Origin: Enterobacter sichuanensis
GTDB taxonomy: Bacteria > Pseudomonadota > Gammaproteobacteria > Enterobacterales > Enterobacteriaceae
DNA: 64,000 bases
Assembly (NCBI RefSeq): GCF_002939185.1
Contig: NZ_POVL01000008.1
Location: forward strand, 1 to 64,000
Reading direction: 5' to 3'
Shown piece by piece: positions 53,958-64,000 of the stretch. Each line of letters opens with the position of its first letter. Within the stretch, counting starts at the first letter, position 1. Below the pieces are notes generated by a model. It was not told where the DNA came from. It searched no databases and was given only the letters and a program-made list of their open reading frames with translations. A program made the position numbers and the translations under genes.

Positions 53958-54713
53958 GGACCCCTTCAGCCACTGCCAGAGGCGTCCAAGCGTCTCATAA
54001 CCCACGCGATCGCTGTGCATCAGCCAGGCCGGGGACGGGATCGCCCGTTCCCAGGGGTTAAGCGGTGCGTCGATGGCCATCTGGTTTGCCGGTGCCGGGA
54101 GCGGGTGCAGGCCCTGCTTTTCAAAGAAGATCATCGCTCTTGGCAAGTGCGAGGCGGAGGTCACCAGTAAGAACGGGACATCACCAATCGCCTGCTTCAC
54201 CGCAGCGGCCTCTTCTTCGGTATCTTTTGGGCGGTCCAGGGTAATGATCGATGACCGCGGCACGCCGAGCGATTCCGCCACCCTGGCCCCCGCTTCAGCC
54301 GTACTCACCGGGTTGGTTTTAGCCGCTGCACCGGTGAAGATCATTTTTGATCCCGGATTCGCCAGCCACAGGCGAATGCCTTCGTTGAGCCGTGGCAGGC
54401 TGTTGTTGATCAGGTTTGAGCTGGGGGCCCAGTCCGGGTCCCAGGTATATCCGCCGCCCAGCACCACGATATAGGCCACTTTCTGATTACCCTGCCATGT
54501 TGGGTACCTGTTTTCGATGGGACGTAACAGGCCATCCGCGACCGGTTGCAGGCTCAGCAGCAGCAAGACCAACCAGCCAAATGTAATAAGCGTTTTGCCA
54601 CTTTTCTGAAAGCGACTGAACCACACCAGCGTCAACCCCAGCGCGATGATGAGCAGCAGGAGCGGAAGGGGAAGCATCATCCCTCCCACATATTTCTTCA
54701 GGGTAAAAAGCAT
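53934..54713 (-). CDS. elyC: Envelope biogenesis factor ElyC
   Basis: ElyC (YcbC) is a 259-aa inner-membrane protein with two N-terminal helices (about 12-32 and 38-58) and a periplasmic DUF218 domain beginning YIVVLGGGYTWDP. E. coli mutants lyse at low temperature from faulty peptidoglycan assembly linked to the undecaprenyl-phosphate lipid carrier. It is convergent with ycbJ and divergent from cmoM. Confidence 0.95.
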   Translation of the reverse strand: MLFTLKKYVGGMMLPLPLLLLIIALGLTLVWFSRFQKSGKTLITFGWLVLLLLSLQPVADGLLRPIENRYPTWQGNQKVAYIVVLGGGYTWDPDWAPSSNLINNSLPRLNEGIRLWLANPGSKMIFTGAAAKTNPVSTAEAGARVAESLGVPRSSIITLDRPKDTEEEAAAVKQAIGDVPFLLVTSASHLPRAMIFFEKQGLHPLPAPANQMAIDAPLNPWERAIPSPAWLMHSDRVGYETLGRLWQWLKGSSGKPGQE

Positions 54714-54837
54714 CCTTTTTGGTTCCTTTTTTAACCATATAGCAGGTGAATACCCGTGATATTACACCAGAGAGGTTCATTCTCCGCGCGGGTGTGACAA
54801 AATAGCGGTTTTGCAGTTAGCGAGTGGAACTCTCCCA

Positions 54838-55617
54838 ATGCGGGATCGCAATTTTGATGACATCGCGGAAAAGTTTTCGCGCAACATTTATGGCACCACT
54901 AAAGGGCAGCTCCGTCAGACGATCCTCTGGCAGGATCTGGACACGATTCTGGCCACCTTCGGGGGGCAAACGTTGCGCGTGCTGGACGCCGGAGGCGGTG
55001 AAGGACAGACGGCCATAAAAATGGCGGAACGCGGTCATCACGTCACGCTTTGCGATCTTTCTGCTGAAATGGTCGCTCGTGCGACGCGTGCAGCGGAAGA
55101 GAAAGGTGTGAGCGACAACATGCATTTTATACAATGCGCCGCTCAGGACATTGCACAGCATTTGGAAACCCAGGTTGATCTGATATTGTTTCATGCGGTG
55201 CTGGAGTGGGTAGCCGATCCGCAAAGCGTGTTACAAACCCTGTGGTCGATGTTGCGCCCGGGCGGCACGCTGTCGCTGATGTTCTACAATGCTAACGGCT
55301 TCCTGATGCACAACATGGTTGCGGGTAACTTTGACTATGTTCAGGTCGGGATGCCTAAAAAGAAAAAGCGCACGCTTTCCCCGGACTATCCGCGCGATCC
55401 GCAGCAGGTTTATGGCTGGCTGGAAGCGATCGGCTGGAAGATAACCGGGAAGACGGGCGTCAGGGTGTTTCATGATTATCTGCGTGAAAAACACAAACAG
55501 CGTGACTGTTTTGACACCTTGACAGAATTAGAAACGCGGTATTGCCGTCAGGAGCCTTTTGTCAGCCTTGGCCGCTATATTCACGTCACCGCGCACAAGC
55601 CGCAGATGCAAGGATAA
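54838..55617 (+). CDS. cmoM: tRNA 5-carboxymethoxyuridine methyltransferase CmoM
   Basis: CmoM (formerly SmtA) is an SAM-dependent enzyme that methylates cmo5U34 to mcmo5U in certain tRNAs. The start at 54838 (MRDRNFDDIA) gives 259 aa, close to E. coli; an upstream in-frame start at 54811 adds nine residues without family support. The SAM-binding motif VLDAGGGEGQTA begins near residue 48. The stop is 3 bp from the mukF start, so it heads the cmoM-mukF-mukE-mukB operon. Confidence 0.96.
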   Translation: MRDRNFDDIAEKFSRNIYGTTKGQLRQTILWQDLDTILATFGGQTLRVLDAGGGEGQTAIKMAERGHHVTLCDLSAEMVARATRAAEEKGVSDNMHFIQCAAQDIAQHLETQVDLILFHAVLEWVADPQSVLQTLWSMLRPGGTLSLMFYNANGFLMHNMVAGNFDYVQVGMPKKKKRTLSPDYPRDPQQVYGWLEAIGWKITGKTGVRVFHDYLREKHKQRDCFDTLTELETRYCRQEPFVSLGRYIHVTAHKPQMQG

Positions 55618-55620
55618 CCT

Positions 55621-56943
55621 ATGAGTGAATTTTCCCAGACAGTCCCCGAACTGGTTGCCTGGGCCAGGAAAAACGATTTCTCCATCTCGCTGCCGGTAGA
55701 CAGACTCTCTTTCCTGCTGGCGGTGGCCACGCTGAACGGCGAACGGCTGGACGGGGAAATGAGCGAGGGTGAACTGGTGGACGCGTTCCGCCATGTCAGT
55801 GATGCGTTTGAGCAAACCAGCGAAACCATTAGCGTGCGTGCCAACAACGCAATCAACGATATGGTGCGTCAACGTCTGCTGAACCGCTTTACCAGCGAGC
55901 AGGCGGAAGGAAACGCCATCTATCGCCTGACGCCACTGGGCATTGGCATTACCGATTACTACATCCGCCAGCGCGAATTTTCCACGCTGCGTCTCTCGAT
56001 GCAGCTCTCGATTGTGGCGGGTGAGCTTAAGCGTGCCGCTGATGCTGCGGATGAAAACGGTGATGAGTTCCACTGGCACCGTAACGTCTACGCCCCGCTG
56101 AAATACTCGGTGGCGGAAATTTTCGACAGTATCGATCTGACCCAGCGTCTGATGGACGAACAGCAGCAGCAGGTGAAAGACGATATCGCGCAACTGCTGA
56201 ATAAAGACTGGCGTGCGGCCATCTCCAGCTGCGAACTGCTGCTCTCAGAAACTTCCGGCACGCTGCGCGAATTGCAGGATACGCTGGAGGCGGCGGGGGA
56301 TAAGCTGCAGGCAAACCTGCTGCGCATTCAGGATGCGACCCTGGCGCATGACGATCTGCATTTTATCGACCGTCTGGTCTTTGATTTGCAGAGCAAGCTC
56401 GATCGCATTATCAGCTGGGGCCAGCAGTCGATCGACCTGTGGATCGGCTACGATCGCCACGTGCATAAATTTATCCGTACCGCGATCGATATGGATAAAA
56501 ACCGCGTCTTTGCTCAGCGTCTGCGCCAGTCGGTACAGACCTATTTCGATGCGCCATGGGCGCTGACCTACGCCAACGCCGATCGTCTGCTGGATATGCG
56601 CGACGAAGAGATGGCGTTGCGCGATGAAGAGGTGACCGGTGAACTGCCACCGGATCTGGAATATGAAGAATTTAACGAAATTCGCGAGCAACTTGCGGCC
56701 ATGATCGAAGAACAGCTCGCTGTCTACAAAACCAGACAAGTGCCGCTGGATCTTGGCCTCGTGGTGCGCGACTATCTGGCGCAATATCCTCGCGCGCGCC
56801 ACTTCGACATTGCCCGCATTGTAGTAGACCAGGCGGTACGCCTGGGCATCGCGCAAGCAGATTTCACCGGACTGCCGCCGAAGTGGCAGCCAATTAACGA
56901 TTACGGAGCCAAGGTACAGGCGCATGTCATTGACAAATATTGA
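55621..56943 (+). CDS. mukF: Chromosome partition kleisin MukF
   Basis: MukF is the kleisin of the MukBEF condensin. It is 440 aa as in E. coli. The N-terminal winged-helix dimerisation domain (about 1-120), a helical middle that binds the MukB neck, and the C-terminal winged helix that contacts the MukB head are recognisable by homology. The last 20 bp overlap mukE. Confidence 0.98.
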   Translation: MSEFSQTVPELVAWARKNDFSISLPVDRLSFLLAVATLNGERLDGEMSEGELVDAFRHVSDAFEQTSETISVRANNAINDMVRQRLLNRFTSEQAEGNAIYRLTPLGIGITDYYIRQREFSTLRLSMQLSIVAGELKRAADAADENGDEFHWHRNVYAPLKYSVAEIFDSIDLTQRLMDEQQQQVKDDIAQLLNKDWRAAISSCELLLSETSGTLRELQDTLEAAGDKLQANLLRIQDATLAHDDLHFIDRLVFDLQSKLDRIISWGQQSIDLWIGYDRHVHKFIRTAIDMDKNRVFAQRLRQSVQTYFDAPWALTYANADRLLDMRDEEMALRDEEVTGELPPDLEYEEFNEIREQLAAMIEEQLAVYKTRQVPLDLGLVVRDYLAQYPRARHFDIARIVVDQAVRLGIAQADFTGLPPKWQPINDYGAKVQAHVIDKY

Positions 56944-57628
56944 ACAAGTGATGCCGGTTAAGCTGGCACAGGCGCTGGCGAATCCGTTATTTCCGGCGCT
57001 GGACAGCCAGCTGCGTGCCGGTCGTCACATTGGCCTCGACGAGCTGGATAATCACGCCTTTTTGATGGACTTCCAGGAGTACCTGGAAGAGTTTTACGCA
57101 CGCTACAACGTGGAGCTCATTCGCGCGCCGGAAGGGTTTTTCTACCTGCGCCCACGCTCCACGACGTTGATTCCGCGTTCCGTACTCTCCGAGCTGGACA
57201 TGATGGTCGGCAAAATTCTTTGCTACCTCTATCTCAGCCCTGAACGTCTGGCTAATGAAGGTATTTTCACCCAGCAGGAGCTTTACGATGAGCTATTAAC
57301 GCTGGCAGATGAGAGCAAGCTGCTTAAGCTGGTCAATAACCGTTCAACAGGGTCGGATCTCGATCGTCAGAAATTACAGGAAAAAGTCCGCTCCTCCCTG
57401 AACCGTCTGCGCCGTCTGGGGATGGTCTGGTTTATGGGCCACGACAGCAGCAAATTCCGCATTACGGAATCTGTCTTCCGCTTCGGCGCCGACGTGCGTG
57501 CGGGTGACGACGCGCGTGAAGCGCAGCTTCGCATGATCCGCGACGGTGAAGCGATGCCGGTGGAAAACCATTTGCAGCTCAATGATGAGCATGAAGAGAA
57601 TCTGCCGGATAGCGGGGAGGAAGAGTAA
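56924..57628 (+). CDS. mukE: Chromosome partition protein MukE
   Basis: MukE is a kite protein that dimerises on the MukF linker and binds DNA. The ATG at 56924 gives 234 aa, identical in length to the E. coli protein, and starts inside mukF by 20 bp. The acidic tail ([14 protein letters not shown]) is typical. Its TAA overlaps the mukB ATG by one base. Confidence 0.98.
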   Translation: MSLTNIEQVMPVKLAQALANPLFPALDSQLRAGRHIGLDELDNHAFLMDFQEYLEEFYARYNVELIRAPEGFFYLRPRSTTLIPRSVLSELDMMVGKILCYLYLSPERLANEGIFTQQELYDELLTLADESKLLKLVNNRSTGSDLDRQKLQEKVRSSLNRLRRLGMVWFMGHDSSKFRITESVFRFGADVRAGDDAREAQLRMIRDGEAMPVENHLQLNDEHEENLPDSGEEE

Positions 57629-60600
57629 TGATTGAACGCGGTAAATTTCGCTCACTGACGCTGATTAACTGGAACGGCTTCTTTGCCCGAACGTTCGATC
57701 TGGACGAGCTGGTGACCACCCTCTCCGGCGGTAACGGCGCAGGGAAATCCACCACCATGGCGGCGTTTGTCACGGCGTTGATCCCTGACCTGACGCTGCT
57801 CCACTTCCGTAACACCACCGAAGCGGGGGCGACAAGCGGCTCCCGCGATAAAGGCCTCCACGGTAAGCTGAAGGCCGGTGTCTGCTATTCGGTGCTGGAC
57901 GTCATTAACTCCCGTCATCAGCGTGTGGTGGTGGGCGTTCGACTGCAACAGGTGGCCGGGCGCGACCGTAAAGTCGATATTAAACCGTTCGCCATTCAGG
58001 GACTGCCAACCTCAATGCAGCCGACGGCGCTGCTGACGGAAACCCTGAATGAACGCCAGGCGCGCGTACTGACGCTGCAGGAGCTGAAAGATAAGCTTGA
58101 GACTATCGAAGGCGTGCAGTTCAAGCAGTTCAACTCGATTACCGACTACCACTCCCTGATGTTCGATCTGGGCGTGGTGGCGCGTCGTCTGCGCACGGCA
58201 TCTGACCGTAGCAAATATTACCGTCTGATCGAAGCGTCCCTGTACGGCGGGATCTCCAGCGCCATTACCCGCTCCCTGCGCGACTATCTGTTGCCGGAAA
58301 ACAGCGGGGTACGGAAGGCGTTCCAGGATATGGAAGCGGCGCTGCGTGAAAACCGCATGACGCTGGAAGCCATTCGCGTTACCCAGTCTGACCGCGATCT
58401 GTTTAAACACCTGATCAGCGAGGCCACTAACTACGTGGCGGCGGACTACATGCGTCACGCCAACGAGCGCCGCGTGCATCTCGATCAGGCATTAGAGTAT
58501 CGTCGCGAGCTCTTTACCTCCCGTAAACAGCTGGTGGCCGAGCAGTATAAGCACGTTGAAATGGCGCGTGAATTGGGCGAACACAACGGTGCTGAGGGCG
58601 ATCTGGAAGCCGATTATCAGGCTGCCAGCGATCACCTGAACCTGGTGCAAACCGCACTGCGTCAGCAGGAAAAAATCGAGCGCTATGAAGCGGATCTCGA
58701 TGAACTGCAAATTCGTCTCGAAGAGCAAAATGAAGTGGTGGCCGAAGCCGCCGAGATGCAGGAAGAGAACGAAGCCCGCGCCGAAGCCGCCGAGCTGGAA
58801 GTGGATGAGCTGAAAAGCCAGCTTGCCGATTACCAGCAGGCGCTGGACGTGCAGCAGACGCGTGCGATTCAGTACACCCAGGCCCTGCAGGCGTTACAGC
58901 GCGCAAAAGAGCTGTGCCATCTGCCCGACTTAACGCCGGACAGCGCCGACGAATGGCTGGAAACCTTCCAGGCAAAAGAGCAGGAAGCAACGGAAAAACT
59001 GCTTTCCCTCGAACAGAAAATGAGCGTCGCGCAAACGGCGCACAGCCAGTTTGAGCAGGCCTATCAGCTGGTGGTGGCGATTAATGGCCCGCTGGCCCGT
59101 AACGAAGCGTGGGACGTTGCCCGCGAGCTGCTGCGCGATGGGGTGAACCAGCGCCATCTGGCCGAGCAGGTTCAGCCGCTGCGTATGCGTCTTAACGAAC
59201 TGGAGCAGCGCCTGCGCGAGCAGCAGGAAGCCGAGCGTCTGCTGGCGGAGTTCTGTAAGCGCCAGGGAAAAAATTACGATTTCGACGAGCTTGAAGCCCT
59301 GCATCAGGAGCTGGAAGCCCGTATTGCCGCGCTTTCCGATTCCGTATCCAGCGCCAGCGAACAGCGCATGACCCTGCGCCAGGAGCTGGAGCAGCTTCAG
59401 TCCCGCTCTCAGGCGCTGCTGCAGCGTGCGCCGGTCTGGCTGGCGGCCCAGAGCAGCCTTAACCAGTTGAGTGAGCAGTGTGGCGAGCAGTTCGAATCCA
59501 GCCAGGAAGTCACTGAATACCTGCAGCAGTTGCTGGAGCGCGAGCGCGAGGCGATTGTTGAGCGTGATGAAGTGGGTGCGCGCAAGCGTGACGTCGACGA
59601 AGAAATTGAGCGCTTAAGCCAGCCGGGCGGTGCGGAAGACCCGCGTCTCAATGCCCTGGCGGAGCGTTTTGGCGGCGTGCTGCTGTCCGAAATTTATGAC
59701 GATGTCGGTCTGGATGATGCGCCGTACTTCTCGGCGCTGTATGGCCCGTCTCGTAACGCGATTGTGGTCCCGGATCTGTCGCTAATTTCTGAGCAGCTTG
59801 CCGGTCTGGAAGATTGCCCGGAAGATCTCTACCTGATTGAAGGGGATCCGCAGTCATTTGATGACAGCGTATTCAGCGTCGATGAGCTGGAAAAAGCGGT
59901 GGTGGTGAAAATCGCCGATCGCCAGTGGCGTTATTCCCGCTTCCCGGAACTGCCGCTGTTTGGCCGCGCCGCGCGTGAAAGCCGCATTGAAAGCCTGCAC
60001 GCCGAACGTGAAACGCTGTCTGAACGTTTTGCGACTCTGTCGTTTGACGTCCAGAAAACCCAGCGCCTGCACCAGGCGTTCAGCCGCTTTATCGGTAGCC
60101 ATCTGGCTGTGGCCTTTGAAGCTGACCCGGAAGCGGAAATTCGCAAGCTCAACACCCGCCGTGGTGAGCTGGAGCGTGCGATTGCCGCGCACGAAAATGA
60201 TAACCAGCAGAGCCGCGTCCAGTTCGAGCAGGCGAAAGAGGGCGTTGCGGCCCTTAACCGTATCCTGCCGCGCCTGAATCTGCTGGCCGATGACACGCTG
60301 GCTGACCGTGTGGATGAGATCCAGGAACGTCTGGATGAAGCGCAGGAAGCCGCCCGCTTTGTGCAGCAGCACGGTAACCAGCTGGCGAAGCTGGAGCCCG
60401 TCGTGTCTGTGCTGCAGAGCGACCCGGAACAGTTCGAGCAGTTAAAAGAAGATTATGCCTGGTCGCAGCAGGTGCAGCGTGAAGCGCGCCAGCAGGCGTT
60501 TGCCCTGACGGAAGTGGTGCAGCGCCGTGCCCACTTCGGCTACTCCGACTCGGCCGAAATGCTGAGCGGTAACAGCGATCTGAACGAAAAATTGCGTCAG

Positions 60601-62076
60601 CGCCTTGAGCAGGCTGAAGCGGAACGTACCCGCGCCCGTGAAGCGATGCGCAGCCACTCCGCTCAGCTGAACCAGTACAACCAGGTGCTGGCTTCACTGA
60701 AAAGCTCCTTCGATACCAAGAAAGAGCTGCTCAACGATCTGCACAAAGAGCTTCAGGACATCGGCGTGCGTGCTGACAGCGGGGCAGAAGAGCGGGCGCG
60801 CATTCGTCGTGACGAATTGCATGCCCAGCTCAGTAATAACCGCGCACGTCGCAATCAGCTGGAAAAAGCGCTGACCTTCTGTGAAGCGGAAATGGATAAC
60901 CTGACCCGTCGCCTGCGCAAGCTGGAGCGCGACTACCATGAAATGCGTGAGCAGGTCGTGAGTGCGAAGGCGGGCTGGTGCGCGGTCATGCGGATGGTGA
61001 AAGACAATAACGTTGAGCGTCATCTGCACCGCCGTGAACTGGCCTACCTCTCTGCCGATGAGCTGCGTTCCATGTCGGATAAGGCGCTGGGTGCGCTGCG
61101 TCTGGCGGTGGCAGATAACGAGCATCTGCGCGATGTTCTGCGGATGTCAGAGGATCCGAAGCGTCCGGAACGTAAAATTCAGTTCTTCGTGGCGGTTTAC
61201 CAGCACCTGCGCGAACGTATTCGTCAGGACATTATCCGTACCGACGATCCGGTTGAAGCCATCGAGCAGATGGAGATCGAACTGGGGCGTCTGACGGAAG
61301 AGCTGACCTCCCGTGAACAGAAGCTGGCGATCAGCTCCCGCAGCGTGGCGAACATCATCCGCAAAACCATTCAGCGCGAGCAGAACCGTATTCGTCAGCT
61401 GAACCAGGGGCTGCAGAGCGTGTCGTTTGGTCAGGTGAACAGCGTGCGCCTCAACGTCAACGTGCGTGAAGCCCACGCGACGCTGCTGGAGGTGCTGTCT
61501 GAGCAGCATGAGCAGCATCAGGACCTGTTCAACAGCAACCGTCTGACCTTCTCTGAAGCGCTGGCGAAGCTGTATCAGCGCCTGAACCCGCAGATTGATA
61601 TGGGGCAGCGTACGCCACAAACCATCGGTGAAGAGCTGCTGGATTACCGTAACTACCTGGAGATGGAAGTTGAGGTCAACCGTGGCTCCGACGGCTGGCT
61701 GCGTGCTGAATCCGGCGCGCTCTCCACCGGTGAAGCGATCGGTACCGGGATGTCGATTCTGGTGATGGTTGTACAGAGCTGGGAAGATGAAGCGCGTCGT
61801 CTGCGCGGGAAAGACATCTCCCCATGCCGACTGCTGTTCCTGGATGAAGCGGCGCGTCTCGACGCCCGATCCATCGCCACGCTGTTTGAGCTTTGCGAAC
61901 GTCTCGATATGCAGCTCATCATTGCGGCACCGGAAAACATCAGCCCGGAAAAAGGGACCACCTATAAACTGGTGCGTAAGGTGTTCCAGAACAGTGAGCA
62001 CGTACACGTTGTCGGGCTGCGCGGTTTTGCCCCGCAGCCGCCGGAGTCATTGCCGGATGCGGCTGGCGCTTCGTAG
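57628..62076 (+). CDS. mukB: Chromosome partition SMC-like ATPase MukB
   Basis: MukB is the large ATPase of MukBEF, which extrudes and organises chromosomal loops and binds topoisomerase IV. It is 1482 aa, four fewer than E. coli. An N-terminal head has Walker [10 protein letters not shown] at 34-42. Long Glu/Arg/Gln-rich coiled coils flank a hinge near 650-800. The C-terminal head has the signature [12 protein letters not shown] near 1363 and Walker [12 protein letters not shown] near 1400. Fourth gene of the operon; a strong terminator follows. Confidence 0.99.
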   Translation: MIERGKFRSLTLINWNGFFARTFDLDELVTTLSGGNGAGKSTTMAAFVTALIPDLTLLHFRNTTEAGATSGSRDKGLHGKLKAGVCYSVLDVINSRHQRVVVGVRLQQVAGRDRKVDIKPFAIQGLPTSMQPTALLTETLNERQARVLTLQELKDKLETIEGVQFKQFNSITDYHSLMFDLGVVARRLRTASDRSKYYRLIEASLYGGISSAITRSLRDYLLPENSGVRKAFQDMEAALRENRMTLEAIRVTQSDRDLFKHLISEATNYVAADYMRHANERRVHLDQALEYRRELFTSRKQLVAEQYKHVEMARELGEHNGAEGDLEADYQAASDHLNLVQTALRQQEKIERYEADLDELQIRLEEQNEVVAEAAEMQEENEARAEAAELEVDELKSQLADYQQALDVQQTRAIQYTQALQALQRAKELCHLPDLTPDSADEWLETFQAKEQEATEKLLSLEQKMSVAQTAHSQFEQAYQLVVAINGPLARNEAWDVARELLRDGVNQRHLAEQVQPLRMRLNELEQRLREQQEAERLLAEFCKRQGKNYDFDELEALHQELEARIAALSDSVSSASEQRMTLRQELEQLQSRSQALLQRAPVWLAAQSSLNQLSEQCGEQFESSQEVTEYLQQLLEREREAIVERDEVGARKRDVDEEIERLSQPGGAEDPRLNALAERFGGVLLSEIYDDVGLDDAPYFSALYGPSRNAIVVPDLSLISEQLAGLEDCPEDLYLIEGDPQSFDDSVFSVDELEKAVVVKIADRQWRYSRFPELPLFGRAARESRIESLHAERETLSERFATLSFDVQKTQRLHQAFSRFIGSHLAVAFEADPEAEIRKLNTRRGELERAIAAHENDNQQSRVQFEQAKEGVAALNRILPRLNLLADDTLADRVDEIQERLDEAQEAARFVQQHGNQLAKLEPVVSVLQSDPEQFEQLKEDYAWSQQVQREARQQAFALTEVVQRRAHFGYSDSAEMLSGNSDLNEKLRQRLEQAEAERTRAREAMRSHSAQLNQYNQVLASLKSSFDTKKELLNDLHKELQDIGVRADSGAEERARIRRDELHAQLSNNRARRNQLEKALTFCEAEMDNLTRRLRKLERDYHEMREQVVSAKAGWCAVMRMVKDNNVERHLHRRELAYLSADELRSMSDKALGALRLAVADNEHLRDVLRMSEDPKRPERKIQFFVAVYQHLRERIRQDIIRTDDPVEAIEQMEIELGRLTEELTSREQKLAISSRSVANIIRKTIQREQNRIRQLNQGLQSVSFGQVNSVRLNVNVREAHATLLEVLSEQHEQHQDLFNSNRLTFSEALAKLYQRLNPQIDMGQRTPQTIGEELLDYRNYLEMEVEVNRGSDGWLRAESGALSTGEAIGTGMSILVMVVQSWEDEARRLRGKDISPCRLLFLDEAARLDARSIATLFELCERLDMQLIIAAPENISPEKGTTYKLVRKVFQNSEHVHVVGLRGFAPQPPESLPDAAGAS

Positions 62077-62444
62077 CGTATTTTTATCAATAATGTAGCC
62101 GTCTGTCCTGCCGGGCGGTGCTACGCACAACATGTCTTTTTTAAACGCAACCCCCGGGTTGCGTTTTTATTTTAATGTAAGATGTTTTAAAGTTTTTATT
62201 AAGTAAATATAAAGACCTTCTGATAACAACATTGTCGCTGCAATTTATTCACGCCATAAATGAATCTGGCTGTATTTACGTATCATAAATAAAATTATTT
62301 GTTTTTATATTGATGTGATTTATTGGTAGCAGTCGGAATGCCCTCTCTATACGCAAAGCTCTCTTCCCGAGTGGTATTGAAAACGTTCTGAGTGAACAAT
62401 AGAATAATAATTTGCAATCTTCTTTTAATGGAAATGGTAATATT
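62077..62444. other. mukB-adhesin intergenic region
   Basis: This 368-bp region opens with a partial REP-like piece (TGCCGGGCGGTGCTACGC, 62109-62126) and the mukB terminator. It then becomes strongly AT-rich up to the adhesin start. No small gene is convincing. The AT-rich part is a likely H-NS-bound promoter for the adhesin. Confidence 0.55.
62143..62170 (+). terminator. Terminator of the mukFEB operon
   Basis: A perfect 11-bp stem (AAACGCAACCC / GGGTTGCGTTT) with a 2-nt loop and a T tail lies 67 bp after mukB. Confidence 0.9.
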
Positions 62445-64000
62445 ATGAAATCAGGAACAAGGAAGTTGTTCGCTGTCATACAAATTGCGTTACAGCTGCT
62501 TCCTCCCTCATCAGTACTTTATTTGTCTCCGGTATTTAACGCCAGCGCGCAGGAAAAAATATCTTCTCCTGAAAAAGTATCGGCAAAAAATTCAGATCAA
62601 GGTGCAGACAGCATCGCGCAGACGGCCGTTCAGGCTGGCTCCCTGCTCAGCAGCGACAACGCCTCTGACGCCCTCGTCAGCACGGTGGTCAACGCCGCCA
62701 CCGGCAAGGCGGCCTCCAGCGTGCAGGAGTGGCTGAGCCAGTTCGGTACCGCCCGGGTGAATATCAGCACCGATGAACATTTCACGCTTAATGATTCCGA
62801 TCTGGATTTACTGCTTCCGTTATATAACGGAAAAGAAAACCTGCTTTTCACCCAGTTAGGTGGCCGCCGTCACGATGACCGTAATATTGTCAATGGCGGG
62901 TTTGGCTATCGCCATTTTAATGATGACTGGATGTGGGGAACCAATATTTTCTACGATCGGCAGGTTTCCGGTAATGAGCATCAGCGTCTCGGTTTTGGCA
63001 CCGAGTTGGGATGGGATTACTTGAAGTTGTCCGCGAACGGTTATTTACGTCTGAGCGACTGGATGTCCTCTTCCCGCTATGAAGATTACGATGAGCGCGT
63101 GGCGAACGGATTTGATATTCGCGCCACCGGTTATTTACCGGCGTACCCGCAGTTAGGGGCGAATATTATTTACGAACAGTATTTTGGCGACAGCGTCGGA
63201 CTGTTTGGCGATGACGAAGACGACAGACAAAAAGATCCCTATGCCGTCACGGTCGGCGTGAACTACACGCCGGTACCGCTGGTGACGATGGGTCTGAACC
63301 AGAAGATGGGCAAGAGCGGTGAGAATGACACCCAGGTGAACCTGGCGCTGACCTGGACGCCGGGTGTGCCGCTGAGTGCTCAGCTCGATCCGTCGCAGGT
63401 GGCGCAGCGCCGCACTCTGCAGGGGGGCCGGATGGATCTGGTCGATCGCAACAATAACATCGTACTGGAGTACCGCAAGCAGGAGCTGATTTCCCTCTCG
63501 CTGCCACCGGAACTGGAAGGGGCGGAGCAGTCAAAACAGGCCGTGACGGCGAAGGTGAAAGCGAAGCACGGTCTCGACCGCATTGAATGGCGGGGCGACA
63601 GCTTCTTCAGCCACGGCGGGAAAATCACGGCGGGCAGCAGCCCGGAACAGGTTGTCATGACGCTGCCGGTCTGGCAGGGCAGCGGCAGCAACAGCTACAC
63701 CCTGAGCGCCACCGCGTGGGATAAAAAGGGCAATGCCTCGTCGCCGGAGCGGATAAACGTTACGGTGAACGGGATCGACGTCAACACCCTGCAGTCCACG
63801 ACCACGGTTTCGTCGGCTAAGGTACCAGCAGACGGAAAAAGCACTGCTGTGGTGAGCGTGACGCTCAAAACCAGCGCGGGTGAAGCCGCAACGGGCCTGG
63901 CTTCACGTCTGACGGCCACGCTGACTTCATCGGTCACCGCTGCTGCGAAAGCCGCGGGGGCGATAACCGACAAGGCGCCGACGATGGGGGCCTTTACGGA
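62445..64000 (+). CDS. Inverse autotransporter adhesin (intimin/invasin type), 5' part
   Basis: The frame opens at the ATG at 62445 and stays open to the window edge (about 518 codons). A signal peptide (about 1-36, ending FNASAQ) is followed by a linker rich in Ser/Ala. The inverse-autotransporter beta-barrel spans about 105-310 and includes LLFTQLGGRRHDDRNIVNGGFG (in parts), NIFYDRQ and AYPQLGANIIYEQYFGD. A junction domain follows (RMDLVDRNNNIVLEYRK). From about residue 445 the first Big_1 immunoglobulin-like repeat begins (TTTVSSAKVPADGKSTAVVSV, in parts). No LysM domain is seen between signal and barrel. E. coli has ldtD (ycbB) at this position, so the gene appears to be an insertion or a lineage-specific gene. 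The passenger lies outside the window. Confidence 0.88.
   Translation, partial: MKSGTRKLFAVIQIALQLLPPSSVLYLSPVFNASAQEKISSPEKVSAKNSDQGADSIAQTAVQAGSLLSSDNASDALVSTVVNAATGKAASSVQEWLSQFGTARVNISTDEHFTLNDSDLDLLLPLYNGKENLLFTQLGGRRHDDRNIVNGGFGYRHFNDDWMWGTNIFYDRQVSGNEHQRLGFGTELGWDYLKLSANGYLRLSDWMSSSRYEDYDERVANGFDIRATGYLPAYPQLGANIIYEQYFGDSVGLFGDDEDDRQKDPYAVTVGVNYTPVPLVTMGLNQKMGKSGENDTQVNLALTWTPGVPLSAQLDPSQVAQRRTLQGGRMDLVDRNNNIVLEYRKQELISLSLPPELEGAEQSKQAVTAKVKAKHGLDRIEWRGDSFFSHGGKITAGSSPEQVVMTLPVWQGSGSNSYTLSATAWDKKGNASSPERINVTVNGIDVNTLQSTTTVSSAKVPADGKSTAVVSVTLKTSAGEAATGLASRLTATLTSSVTAAAKAAGAITDKAPTMGAFT

Overview
The window comes from an enterobacterial chromosome, most likely Enterobacter or a close relative (Lelliottia or Enterobacter cloacae complex). 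Gene order follows the Escherichia coli 19.5-21 min region almost gene for gene (ybjD-ybjX-macAB-cspD-clpSA-infA-aat-cydCD-trxB-lrp-ftsK-lolA-rarA-serS-dmsABC-ycaD-pflAB-focA-ycaOP-serC-aroA-cmk-rpsA-ihfB-ycaI-msbA-lpxK-ycaQR-kdsB-ycbJ-elyC-cmoM-mukFEB). Product lengths are mostly equal to the E. coli ones, and the DNA is GC-rich in coding regions. All identifications rest on recognition of protein families and motifs; no database search was run.

Layout. 1-9.3 kb: OLD-family nuclease YbjD, the VirK-like YbjX, the MacAB efflux pair, the cold-shock-like replication inhibitor CspD, and the ClpS/ClpA N-degron protease components. 9.3-12.2 kb is the main accessory island, between clpA and infA. 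It holds a RES/Xre toxin-antitoxin pair, two tiny orphan type I-F CRISPR arrays with no cas genes between them, a group II intron reverse-transcriptase fragment, a small two-helix membrane protein, a DUF4225-like gene fragment and a pair of REP elements. In E. coli the I-F CRISPR-Cas system sits at this same clpA-infA site, so this looks like the relic of a lost I-F locus.

12.2-26.4 kb: core translation, respiration and cell-division genes (infA, aat, cydDC, trxB, lrp, ftsK with a LexA box, lolA, rarA, serS). 26.4-38.9 kb: anaerobic metabolism. The DMSO reductase operon dmsABC and the focA-pflB-pflA formate module each carry an FNR-like site at about -41 from a plausible -10. ycaD and a CigR-like secreted protein lie between them, where E. 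coli has ycaC, ycaM, ycaN and ycaK. ycaO and ycaP follow.

39-62 kb: serC-aroA, cmk-rpsA-ihfB, and a cell-envelope block (ycaI/comEC, msbA, lpxK, ycaQ, ycaR, kdsB, ycbJ, elyC) that couples lipid A flipping and phosphorylation to KDO activation. cmoM and the MukFEB condensin operon follow. After the mukB terminator, where E. coli has ldtD (ycbB), the window enters a large inverse-autotransporter adhesin (intimin/invasin type) that runs off the right edge.
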